Below are positions 40,640-50,200 of a stretch of DNA of 64,000 nt, piece after piece (the stretch's first letter is position 1; the number at the start of each line of letters is the position of its first letter). The stretch is from the NCBI GenBank assembly GCA_902621345.1, contig CACNLV010000001.1, forward strand, positions 310,001 through 374,000. Reading direction: 5' to 3'. Source of the DNA: an uncultured Pelagibacteraceae bacterium (GTDB lineage Bacteria; Pseudomonadota; Alphaproteobacteria; Pelagibacterales; Pelagibacteraceae). Under the pieces are notes generated by a model. That model ran no database searches. It was not told the DNA's origin and was given only the letters and a program-made list of their open reading frames with translations. The position numbers were made by a program, and so were the translations under genes.

Positions 40640-40742
40640 TTATAAAAACATTATTTCACTAGAGAAATAATTATTATTCAATAGAAAATTTTTAAAATAT
40701 TATTTAAATTAAGCTTTTAAAGCTACAACCTGAAAGGGATAA

Positions 40743-42098
40743 TTAATTGACCTGATTGTCTGTTTTGAGCTGTTCATCCTCTTTTTTATATTTTACACCT
40801 TTTCTCTCAAGTATTTCCTTAACCTTATCAGAATAAGGCTCTTCAATGTGTTCTGTTGATGGATTTAGCTCAATACCAGCTGGAGTAATTGTTTGGGGCA
40901 TTGCTACAAACTGAGAATCGGGATTTTCAACAGTTTTTCTTACTTTCATTCTGTACATACCAAAAAGACCAATTACAGAGTGAAAAAAAAATAAAAATAC
41001 AAAAAATCCATTTGGACCAACCAAATCCATGAATATTGAACATAAAAATGGACCACTCATCGCACCCAAACCAAATACAAACTGGAGACCCGCACCAGCA
41101 GCTACAAATTTTTCTTTTGGAATGAAATCATTAGTGTGTGCTAAGATTAAAGAAAACATCGGCAAACTACAAAATGAAAAAAGAACCAAAAAAATATAGA
41201 ACCAGGTTTTACTTGTTGCTAGTCCGCCTGGTAAATACATCTGTCTAGTAACTAAAATTGTTATAATTGCAAAAGTTGCCGCTCCAAAACTAGCAAAAAC
41301 TATTACTTTTCTTCGATCATACATATCTGATATTTTTCCTACTGGAAATTGAGAAATAGCCCCAGATATAGCCAACAGAAAAGTTACAATTGAAATTTCT
41401 AATATCGTAAAATTCATAGAAGTTGCGTACACAGCTAATAGAGTAAAAAGTGCAGCTTGTATTGTTCCATAAAAAAAGGAACTCACCATTCCAAAAGGGG
41501 ACGATTCATACAGATCTTTGAGTGTCATAACTTTAATTCTTTTAAATGTTGGTGGTTTTTTTTTAGTCAGCAAAATAGGAATTAATGCAATTGATGTAAT
41601 TACAGAAACTAGAATGAAGGGTTCAAAATTTAGAGGACTACTAAAGTTTAGTAAAAACATCCCGATTCCCATTGTCCCATACAATATGACCATGTAGATT
41701 GACAAAACACTTCCTCTATTTTTATTACTTGATCTATCGTTGAGCCAGCTTTCAGCAACAGTGTAGATACAAACCATACTTATCCCAGTAAGAACTCTTA
41801 AAAAAAACCACACCAAAGGACTGACAATTATCGAGTGCATTAAAATGACCAAAGATGATAATGATGCGAATGCTGCAAAAACTCTTATATGCCCGACTCT
41901 TGATATAATATTGGGAATAGTTGCTGCACCTATAAAATATCCAACAAAATACCCCGACATCATGAAACCAGTTGAGGTCAAACTAAATTCCTCTTGAACT
42001 GCTCTTACTCCTAAGAGAGAACCCTGAAATCCGTAGGCCATCATAATACATCCCATACCTAAAAATAGTGCCCAAGAATTTTTTAAAACTTTGTTCAT
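40743..42098 (-). CDS. Major facilitator superfamily (MFS) transporter
   Basis: 12-TM pattern; GKISDMYDRRKVIV MFS loop motif. Confidence 0.88.
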   Translation of the reverse strand: MNKVLKNSWALFLGMGCIMMAYGFQGSLLGVRAVQEEFSLTSTGFMMSGYFVGYFIGAATIPNIISRVGHIRVFAAFASLSSLVILMHSIIVSPLVWFFLRVLTGISMVCIYTVAESWLNDRSSNKNRGSVLSIYMVILYGTMGIGMFLLNFSSPLNFEPFILVSVITSIALIPILLTKKKPPTFKRIKVMTLKDLYESSPFGMVSSFFYGTIQAALFTLLAVYATSMNFTILEISIVTFLLAISGAISQFPVGKISDMYDRRKVIVFASFGAATFAIITILVTRQMYLPGGLATSKTWFYIFLVLFSFCSLPMFSLILAHTNDFIPKEKFVAAGAGLQFVFGLGAMSGPFLCSIFMDLVGPNGFFVFLFFFHSVIGLFGMYRMKVRKTVENPDSQFVAMPQTITPAGIELNPSTEHIEEPYSDKVKEILERKGVKYKKEDEQLKTDNQVN

Positions 42099-42154
42099 AA
42101 GAAGCTGTAACTATTCGCGATGTATTATTAAATCAAGTCTTATTTGTGACAAGT

Positions 42155-43015
42155 TTAATTTTTTCTTAATTTTAAAAATGAATGTATTGCAATGGTAGTA
42201 ATTATAATTATACCACCTTGTAGTGTTTCTATACTAGGCTGTTCCCTTATAATAGCCCAAACCCAAATAGGGCCAATAATAGTCTCCAGTAGAAAAAAAA
42301 GATTAACTTCAGCTGCAGGTATAAATCTTGGGGCTATAGTCACTAGTACAAATGGTATTGCAACACACAAAATACACATCAGGGGAACAATAAATAAATC
42401 CTTATCTATAAGTGTAAAACTTTCAATAAAAAACAAGGCAAAAGAAGCAACAAATAATTTACCTACTACAGCTGCAGGTACTAAGTTTTTGGTTTTAGCT
42501 GACCTAATAGTTATGGCGCCTACAGCCAAACCAAGAGCAGTTACAAAACCTAAAATATCTCCATAAAAATTTCCAATCTTCAGAGAGTCGAAAAAAATAT
42601 AAACTATTGCAATAAAAGTAATTATTATTGAAACTAATGTTTTGCGATCAGGCGGCTCTTTTAAAAAAATAGCACCAAGAATTGCAGATAACATTGGTGC
42701 AGTAGCGATCATAACAAGAGTGTTTGCAACATTTGTATTTTGAATTGAAACAACGAAAGTAATATTTGTTATACTAAAAGTTACGATATAAATTATTCCG
42801 TGAAAACCAGAGTTAAAAAGAATCTTAAAAAAATTTAATTTGTAAATTAACAACATAACAAAAAAAACGGTAAAAAAAGGTATGATACCTCGATAAAAAA
42901 CTAGGCCCCAAGTATCAAGATTTGAAAGTCTTATAAATAATGAATCTGGTGTAATAAACATTACAGCTATAAAAGCAAGCAAAGAGCCTTTTTGCTGGTC
43001 AGTTAAATTTTTCAC
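42155..43015 (-). CDS. EamA/DMT superfamily transporter
   Basis: 10-TM, two EamA repeats. Confidence 0.85.
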   Translation of the reverse strand: MKNLTDQQKGSLLAFIAVMFITPDSLFIRLSNLDTWGLVFYRGIIPFFTVFFVMLLIYKLNFFKILFNSGFHGIIYIVTFSITNITFVVSIQNTNVANTLVMIATAPMLSAILGAIFLKEPPDRKTLVSIIITFIAIVYIFFDSLKIGNFYGDILGFVTALGLAVGAITIRSAKTKNLVPAAVVGKLFVASFALFFIESFTLIDKDLFIVPLMCILCVAIPFVLVTIAPRFIPAAEVNLFFLLETIIGPIWVWAIIREQPSIETLQGGIIIITTIAIHSFLKLRKN

Positions 43016-43947
43016 GCTTTAAGCTCTTCCCAAAAAGTTTTAGCAAGATTAATTTTTGAAAGATCATAATAAGTTTTTAACCCAGTTGGAGAGGTAATAT
43101 TGATATCTCCGTTAAGCTTTTGATCAATAAAGTCGATACCAGCAAAAAAAATATTTTTTTTTTTTAAATCTTTTCCAACAATATTTGATATTTTCTTCTC
43201 ATTTCTTGTTAAATTTATATTCACTGGCTTAGCGCCTTTACTCATATTACTTAAAAAAGAGCCTTTTTTAGGAACCCTAGATATAGCTCCACATACCTTG
43301 CCGTTAATTATAAATACTCTTTTATCACCATTTTTAATCTTAGGTAAAAATTTTTGGCACATGACATACCTGTGTTTTTTTATAAATTTACTTATAAATT
43401 TAGATCTAAAAACTTTGATAAGATGAATATCGTTGCCACCAAAATTATGGATTGGTTTTATAACAATTTCCTTATTTTTATTTAAAAAACTTTTAATTTC
43501 ATGAATATCCTGAGTAAATATTGTTTTTGGCATGAACTTTTGAAAATTAGTAGAATAAAGTTTTTCAGAAATATTTCTAATTGAGGTTGGATCATTAATA
43601 ATTTTAACATTATTCTTAATTTTATCTAAAATGAAAGTTGATGAAATGTATTCTAGGTTGAAAGGAGGATCTTGCCTGATTAATACAAACCTACAATTAG
43701 AAAGATCCAATTTTTTGCTTTTTAAGATTTTAAAAAAACTTTTTTTTTTGTATTCAAATTTAATAAAAAAACCATTTGCCAAAACTTTTGAGTTTATTAT
43801 CGATAAATTTTTTGGCTCATAATAGAAAATTTCATAGTTTTTTCTTTGTATCTCACTTGCTAAAAATATAGTTGTATCTGTTAGAGGGTTGAGATTTTTT
43901 GGATGGTTTCCCTGAATAGCAACTATTTTATTTGTCATATAATTCAT
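43012..43947 (-). CDS. gshB: Glutathione synthetase
   Basis: FVLIRQDPPFNLEYISSTFILD, VIKPIHNFGGNDIHLI, KRVFIINGKVCGAISRVP, FAGIDFID..INITSPTGL. Confidence 0.92.
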   Translation of the reverse strand: MNYMTNKIVAIQGNHPKNLNPLTDTTIFLASEIQRKNYEIFYYEPKNLSIINSKVLANGFFIKFEYKKKSFFKILKSKKLDLSNCRFVLIRQDPPFNLEYISSTFILDKIKNNVKIINDPTSIRNISEKLYSTNFQKFMPKTIFTQDIHEIKSFLNKNKEIVIKPIHNFGGNDIHLIKVFRSKFISKFIKKHRYVMCQKFLPKIKNGDKRVFIINGKVCGAISRVPKKGSFLSNMSKGAKPVNINLTRNEKKISNIVGKDLKKKNIFFAGIDFIDQKLNGDINITSPTGLKTYYDLSKINLAKTFWEELKA

Positions 43948-45223
43948 TCAAATCTTCATTTTTAGAAAATTTACTTAACATATGATCAGCATTTGTTGTT
44001 CTATTATTGATGATTTTTTTTAAATGGTTTAAGAATATAACTTCATTCCTACCACCTTTGTTAAGAATGTCCCTTTTTTCAAGTCCTTTTTTTGATAAGT
44101 CTAATAAAGTTGATGACCAATAAAAAAGATCTTTACCCATTAATTGAGTATTGAAACCTTTATGAGGTGCTTCTAAATAAGCATTAATGATTTTGTCTCT
44201 ATCCCATTTAGAGACTAATTCATAAACTTCATTCAGATTTCCGTAAAGTATGCCAACAAAAAAGGCTGGACCTGAACACAAGCAATCCCATCCGCAAGTA
44301 TCCATAGATCTTACTTCTATATATTTTTTTAATCTATTTTCTGTAAATATCGTGCTTAAATGATTAGACAAATCCTTTTGAGAGGGAAGTCTGTTATTAA
44401 TTTCATTTATTTTTCCATTCATAAAATGACTAAATTTATAATTTTTGCCAGAAATATATCTTAATCCATCCTGAATAAATAAAATTGGAAAGTTGATTAT
44501 GAAATCAGCATATTTCTCAAAATCTAAATTATCAAAAAATATTTTCGGCAATCCTCCCCTTGAGGTGTTTTGCCAAACTTTAGATCGATAAGATAAGTAT
44601 CTTGTTTGTTTTTTTTCGACTATAGAAGAATTAGCAAATAATGCTATTGAGATTGGGACTATTGAATTAACAATTTTAAATTTTTTAATAAAATCTTCCT
44701 CTGAACTGTAGTCTAAATTTATCTGAGTCCCACAAGTTCTATACATCATATCCAAGCTTAATTTACCTCCTAAAGGCATATCCTTGGTCATCAATTTATA
44801 TCTTTGCTTTGGATTATTAGGTATTTCATCAAGTTTCGAGATTGGATCAAACCCAGCACTGACAATGTTAATTCCAAGTTTTTTTGTAACTTGTCTTAAT
44901 TCAAATAAATAATCCTGAGACTCTGCACAACCCTCATGAATGTTATTAAGCTTGTCACCAGATAGCTCTATTTGATTACCAGGTTCTAAAGTGATATTTT
45001 TTCTGCCTTTATTAAGACCTATGATGTTATCTTCTTCAACAATTGGGTTCCAGCCAAATTCTATAAGAGCTGAAAACATCTCTTTTGTTTTTAGATAATC
45101 TAATCTTTTATTATTTTTATCATCAAATAAAAATTTTTCATGTTCAATTCCAATTTTAAGATTTTTGGATTCTTTAAAACCTGATTTAAAATATTCAATT
45201 ATCTTATCTTTTGTATCAATCAT
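43928..45223 (-). CDS. gshA: Glutamate-cysteine ligase (plant/alphaproteobacterial GCS2 type)
   Basis: KIGIEHEKFLFDDKN, TLEPGNQIELSG, MMYRTCGTQINLDYSSEEDF, IEVRSMDTCGWDCLCSGPAF. Confidence 0.92.
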   Translation of the reverse strand: MIDTKDKIIEYFKSGFKESKNLKIGIEHEKFLFDDKNNKRLDYLKTKEMFSALIEFGWNPIVEEDNIIGLNKGRKNITLEPGNQIELSGDKLNNIHEGCAESQDYLFELRQVTKKLGINIVSAGFDPISKLDEIPNNPKQRYKLMTKDMPLGGKLSLDMMYRTCGTQINLDYSSEEDFIKKFKIVNSIVPISIALFANSSIVEKKQTRYLSYRSKVWQNTSRGGLPKIFFDNLDFEKYADFIINFPILFIQDGLRYISGKNYKFSHFMNGKINEINNRLPSQKDLSNHLSTIFTENRLKKYIEVRSMDTCGWDCLCSGPAFFVGILYGNLNEVYELVSKWDRDKIINAYLEAPHKGFNTQLMGKDLFYWSSTLLDLSKKGLEKRDILNKGGRNEVIFLNHLKKIINNRTTNADHMLSKFSKNEDLNELYDK

Positions 45224-45247
45224 GTAAATTTTAATTAATATTTTATT

Positions 45248-45805
45248 TTAAATTAATGAATATGGTTTTCTCGAAAAAATTTTTTTAACCATTGGTTTAA
45301 AGAAATCAAGTGGAAGAGACTTATAATTTGGGTCAAATGAATTTTGATCGTATTTCTCACAAAAGTCTATGGTTGCTTGGTAGTATTTATGTCCCTTATA
45401 TTTATCTCTTTTATTTTTATCTCCTCCTAAATGATGAGCATAATAAAACATTTGGAATTCCCCATGTTTTTCAACTATCCAATGTGTTCTCTCTGATACG
45501 TAGGGTTTCAATATTGCAGCAGCATATTCAGAGTGGTTCATTGGAGCAAGCTCATCTCCAATATCATGTAACAAAGTAGCTACAACCATTTCTTCACTCT
45601 CCCCATTCTTATATGCTCTAGTTGCACTTTGGAGTGAATGTTCCAACCTTGAAATTTGGTAACCTTCTAGTGTCTCTGTTAAACCTGACATAAACTTTAA
45701 TATTCTATCCGCCGTTTTACTTGCAAAATTTTTTTCATGTCTATCTAAAAAAAGATAATCATCTTTTGTCCCATTTTTCATTTCTGTAAAACTTACTTTT
45801 TTCAT
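45248..45805 (-). CDS. HD-domain protein (PhnZ/MIOX-like HD family)
   Basis: LEHSLQSATRAYKNGESEEMVVATLLHDIGDELAPMNHSEYAAAIL..THWIVEKHGEFQ: HD metal-site arrangement. Confidence 0.72.
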   Translation of the reverse strand: MKKVSFTEMKNGTKDDYLFLDRHEKNFASKTADRILKFMSGLTETLEGYQISRLEHSLQSATRAYKNGESEEMVVATLLHDIGDELAPMNHSEYAAAILKPYVSERTHWIVEKHGEFQMFYYAHHLGGDKNKRDKYKGHKYYQATIDFCEKYDQNSFDPNYKSLPLDFFKPMVKKIFSRKPYSLI

Positions 45806-45808
45806 AAA

Positions 45809-47290
45809 TTAATTATTTGATACTGAACTTAGCAATGAAAGTTGTGTAATCTTATTATCTCCAAGTTCATCAACTGGTTTTACTGGATAATCACCAGTAA
45901 AATAATGGTCTGTCAATTGAGGATAAGTATCATTCCTCTTATCAAAACCTATAGCTCTATATAGTCCATCAATTGATAAAAAAGTTAAAGTTTTAGCACC
46001 AATATATTTACAAATTTCATCAGTAGTTTTATTTGCTGCGAGTAATTCTTTCTTAGTAGGTGTATCGACTCCGTAAAAATCTGGAAACTTTATTTCAGGA
46101 CAAGCAATTTTCATATGAACTTCTTTTGCACCCGCGTCATAGAGCATTTTTATTATCTTGTGAGAGGTAGTTCCTCTGACTAAAGAGTCATCCACGAGAA
46201 TTATCTTTTTATTTTTAATAGTTGATTGGTTGGCATTTAATTTTAATTTTACCCCTAAACTTCTTATTTTTTGAATTGGCTCTATGAAAGTTCTACCAAC
46301 ATAATGATTTCTTGTGAGTCCTAATTCAAAATTGATACCAAGATGTTGAGCAAAACCTAGAGCTGCGGCATTACCAGAATCTGGAACTGGTACAACTATA
46401 TCTGCTTTTAAATTGCTTTCTTTGGCTAATTCTTTACCAAGATTTTTTCGATATTCGTAAGCACTCTTACCATTTAAAATACTATCAGGTCTTGAAAAGT
46501 AGATATATTCAAAAACACATGGTCTTATTTTTCTAGGAGGAAAAGGTTTAATACTTTGAATCTTATTATTTTCGATTAAAACAATTTCTCCATTGTCAAC
46601 CTCTCTTACAAATTTCGCACCAATTATATCCAAAGCACAAGTCTCTGATGAAAGAACATAACTATCACTCAGTTTGCCAATCACAAGCGGTCTTATTCCA
46701 TAGGGATCTCTCACACCTATCAATGAAGTCTGAGTTAGCATGACTAGAGAGTAACCTCCTTGGATTTGAAATATCGCGTCTACAATTTTATCGATAGTTT
46801 TTTTTCTTTTTGATCTTGCTATCAATTGAACGATAGTTTCAGTATCTGACGTTGTGTAAAAAATAGCGCCTTCATCGACTAATTTTTTTCTTAATGAAAT
46901 TGAGTTTGTAAGATTACCGTTGTGAGAAACACCAATACCACCTGCATTAGTATCAGCAAAAAAAGGCTGTATATTTCGTAAAGTATTTTCACCAGTGGTG
47001 CTATATCTATTATGCCCGATTGCATAATTTCCTCTTAATCTATTTAATATCTTTTCTTTATTAAAGTTATCTCCAACTAAACCGAATCTTTTTTCTGAAA
47101 AATAATGTGATCCATCAAATGATACTATTCCACAACCTTCTTGACCTCTATGTTGTAGTGCATGCAAACCTAAAGCAGTAAGAGCTGCAGCATCTTTGTT
47201 ATCGCTTATACCAAAAACTCCACATTCCTCTTTAATTTTTGGATCAAAGTTCCTTAATTTTTTCTTTAGAGTCTTGATAAGTTTTTTCAT
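45809..47290 (-). CDS. purF: Amidophosphoribosyltransferase
   Basis: EECGVFGISDNKDAAALTALGLHALQHRGQEGCGIV; IILVDDSLVRGTTSHKIIKML. Confidence 0.97.
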   Translation of the reverse strand: MKKLIKTLKKKLRNFDPKIKEECGVFGISDNKDAAALTALGLHALQHRGQEGCGIVSFDGSHYFSEKRFGLVGDNFNKEKILNRLRGNYAIGHNRYSTTGENTLRNIQPFFADTNAGGIGVSHNGNLTNSISLRKKLVDEGAIFYTTSDTETIVQLIARSKRKKTIDKIVDAIFQIQGGYSLVMLTQTSLIGVRDPYGIRPLVIGKLSDSYVLSSETCALDIIGAKFVREVDNGEIVLIENNKIQSIKPFPPRKIRPCVFEYIYFSRPDSILNGKSAYEYRKNLGKELAKESNLKADIVVPVPDSGNAAALGFAQHLGINFELGLTRNHYVGRTFIEPIQKIRSLGVKLKLNANQSTIKNKKIILVDDSLVRGTTSHKIIKMLYDAGAKEVHMKIACPEIKFPDFYGVDTPTKKELLAANKTTDEICKYIGAKTLTFLSIDGLYRAIGFDKRNDTYPQLTDHYFTGDYPVKPVDELGDNKITQLSLLSSVSNN

Positions 47291-47786
47291 TTGGAAATTC
47301 TTTTATTAAATAATTACTACCTTTTTTCAAATATGGAAAGATGTATGATTTATTATGATTTATGGGCCATTTATCATGATTATAAACAATATGTACTGCA
47401 GAAAATATACAAACAGCGATTATGTAAGATCTTACGAATCCAAAAAAAAAACCGAATATTGTGTCTAAATTTCCAAGCCCTGTATATTTAACAGCTTTGC
47501 TTATCCCTTTATTAATCAATAAGATAAAGAATATTACTATTATAAAAATACTTATACCTAGAGCAATATCTAAAATATATTCATTATCTATAATATCTTT
47601 AACATAAGGTTTAATTCTTGGAAAAATAATTAAAGTTAAGACGTATGCTAATAACCATTTGGCCATAGCCAATACACTTAATACGAAACCTTTGATATAG
47701 CATTTGATCAAGGATAATATTGTTATTATTAAGTAAACCAAATCTATAACTGATATTGAATTATAAAACTCTTTTAAAATTTCCAT
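47244..47786 (-). CDS. cvpA: CvpA family membrane protein
   Basis: SVIDLVYLIITILSLIKCYIKGFVLSVLAMAKWLLAY; upstream of purF. Confidence 0.9.
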   Translation of the reverse strand: MEILKEFYNSISVIDLVYLIITILSLIKCYIKGFVLSVLAMAKWLLAYVLTLIIFPRIKPYVKDIIDNEYILDIALGISIFIIVIFFILLINKGISKAVKYTGLGNLDTIFGFFFGFVRSYIIAVCIFSAVHIVYNHDKWPINHNKSYIFPYLKKGSNYLIKEFPNEKTYQDSKEKIKEL

Positions 47787-47794
47787 TTTAAATT

Positions 47795-50179
47795 TTATTT
47801 TTCAAAAGGTTTAATCAATAAGATTAAGGATGGTAAAAGAGTTAAAACAGATATCATCGCAAGTAACATCGCAATTCCAGTAAAAATACCAAAATAAATA
47901 GTAGGAATAAAATTAGATAAAATTAAAATTGAAAAACCAAAAACAATGGTGATTGATGTATTTAAAATTGCCTTACCAACTGTTGAATGACAGACTTCTA
48001 CTGTTTCATTATAGTCATTCAGATTTTTATATTCTTCTTTAAAACGATAAATATAATGAATACTATTATCAACAGCTATACCTATAGTTATAGCTGCTAT
48101 TGTAATTGTCATCATATCTAAAGGAATACCAAGTAGGCCAATAATTCCCAAGATAAAAAAGGCTGCTATAAAATTCGGTACGACACCAATTAATGAGAGT
48201 TTAATATTTTTAAAAAGAATTAGAAACATCATAAAAATACCAATCATAACAAATCCAAGGGTCAAAATTTGTGATTTGAATAGACTTTGAAGTAAATTAT
48301 TGAATAAAATTAAAACTCCAGTAAGTTTAAACTCTTTTTTTTCAAGTCCTAACTTTTTTTGTAAGTCATCATTTATTTTGTTTATTAAATCATTTCTTCT
48401 TAAGTCTTTTTTAGAGTCTATAATTCTGAGATTTATTCTGGCTTCATTATCTTTTATAGAAATATATGGATCGACAATTTCTGTTCTAATACTTTCAGGA
48501 ATTTTTGAATAAAGAACTCCCATTTCTAAAGTCCCCAATGGTTTATTATTATTAAGTAAAGTTGCGACATCAATAATTGAAGAAAAAGATAAAACCTTAC
48601 CAATCTCTGGTAGACTATCTAAATAATTGTGAACTGATGCAATTTTATTAATCTTATCTTTTGTGAACCAATATTTCTTTTCATCTTCTTCATTATCTTC
48701 ATTTTCCCAATCTTCAAATTCATCATCATTAGTCTCAGTTTTGTTTTTCGGAAATTTTAGAATTACCTCTAAAGGTGTGGTACCACCTAATTTTTCATCA
48801 ATAAGTTTCATACCTTTGTAAATTTCAGTCTTTTTACTAAAATAATTTATGAAACTATTTTCAACCTCAAGACGGCTAATCCCAATAATACTAAATATAA
48901 TCACAATTCCAGTAAGGACAAAAATTGACTTTTGATGCTCTTGCGAAAGCTTTGAAAATAAAAATGTAATTTTAGATTTTTCATATTTAATAAAAGAAAC
49001 ATTTTTTTTTGGTACAAAATTAATAAGGGTTGGTAGCAAGGTAAATGTAACACAAAATGAGATCACCAAACCCATTGTCATCATCCAGCCAAAATCTATT
49101 ATAGGTTTTATTTCACTAAAAATTAAAGACAAGAAGGCTATAATTGTTGTCATTACAGTATACAATATTGGCCAAAACATTTTCTCAGTAGTTAAAATCA
49201 AAATATCTAAAATATTTTTATCTGGAAAATTTTCTTTTAGTTGTAAAAAACGTGTGCTCATATGAATATTCATTGCCATAGTCAAAATTAACATTAGTGC
49301 AATAAAATTTGAGGAGATAACTGTTACTTTCCATCCTAGCAAGCCGAGCAAACCTGTCATTATTATTACTGAGAAAAAGCAGCTGCTTATTGGAACCAAT
49401 ATCCAAATTAGTTTTCTAAAGATATACCATAATGTTGCTATTATAAATAAAAGAACACCTAATCCAAAAACAACTATATCGCTTTTAATAAATGTCATCA
49501 TATCATCTGCAATCATAGGGATACCACCCAAGTGGATCTTGCCTATATTTTCATAACTTTTAATAACATCTCTTATCTCAATAATATTTTTATGATTTTG
49601 TTTTTTTATTTGGTCTTTATAAATTTCAATTTCCTCTTTTGATTTATTTTTAATATCATCTAAAGGCTTATTTTTTTTTAAATAAACAATGACACCACTA
49701 GTTTTACCATCTTCACTAATAACAAAGTTTCTAAAAACTGGACTGCTAATTATTTCTTTAAAACCTCTATCTTTATTTACATCTTCATCTTTAAGAGTTT
49801 TAAAATTTTCTAATCTTTCCTGTAATGGAGCCTCTGAATTATTTAATAAGGGAATATCTAGCAAAGTAACAACACTATCTACCCACTCTAAACTTTGAAT
49901 TTTATACTTTAAACTTAAGAGATTATTTATTGAGGTATCAGTAATCATACCTTCGTTTGGTGTATAAGTTAAAATTAAAAATTCTTTTGATCCGTAACGT
50001 TCATTTACCTCTTGAAGATATTTAAGATCAGGATCACCATCTATTAATAGAGTATCAGATGATGCATCTAGCCTAAAGTTTTTTGAGTAATATCCAAAAC
50101 TTATTAATGCTATTATCAAAAGAGCAAATATAAGCTTAGGATTTTTAAGTATAAAATTTTGATAAAAGTGGGTAAACAT
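47795..50179 (-). CDS. RND superfamily (MMPL-type) putative exporter
   Basis: Two TM-rich halves with large periplasmic loops; LRLDASSDTLLIDGDPDLKYLQEVNERYG; TITIAAITIGIAVDNSIHYIYRFKEE. Confidence 0.88.
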   Translation of the reverse strand: MFTHFYQNFILKNPKLIFALLIIALISFGYYSKNFRLDASSDTLLIDGDPDLKYLQEVNERYGSKEFLILTYTPNEGMITDTSINNLLSLKYKIQSLEWVDSVVTLLDIPLLNNSEAPLQERLENFKTLKDEDVNKDRGFKEIISSPVFRNFVISEDGKTSGVIVYLKKNKPLDDIKNKSKEEIEIYKDQIKKQNHKNIIEIRDVIKSYENIGKIHLGGIPMIADDMMTFIKSDIVVFGLGVLLFIIATLWYIFRKLIWILVPISSCFFSVIIMTGLLGLLGWKVTVISSNFIALMLILTMAMNIHMSTRFLQLKENFPDKNILDILILTTEKMFWPILYTVMTTIIAFLSLIFSEIKPIIDFGWMMTMGLVISFCVTFTLLPTLINFVPKKNVSFIKYEKSKITFLFSKLSQEHQKSIFVLTGIVIIFSIIGISRLEVENSFINYFSKKTEIYKGMKLIDEKLGGTTPLEVILKFPKNKTETNDDEFEDWENEDNEEDEKKYWFTKDKINKIASVHNYLDSLPEIGKVLSFSSIIDVATLLNNNKPLGTLEMGVLYSKIPESIRTEIVDPYISIKDNEARINLRIIDSKKDLRRNDLINKINDDLQKKLGLEKKEFKLTGVLILFNNLLQSLFKSQILTLGFVMIGIFMMFLILFKNIKLSLIGVVPNFIAAFFILGIIGLLGIPLDMMTITIAAITIGIAVDNSIHYIYRFKEEYKNLNDYNETVEVCHSTVGKAILNTSITIVFGFSILILSNFIPTIYFGIFTGIAMLLAMISVLTLLPSLILLIKPFEK

Positions 50180-50200
50180 TTACCCTATTTATATTTTAAT

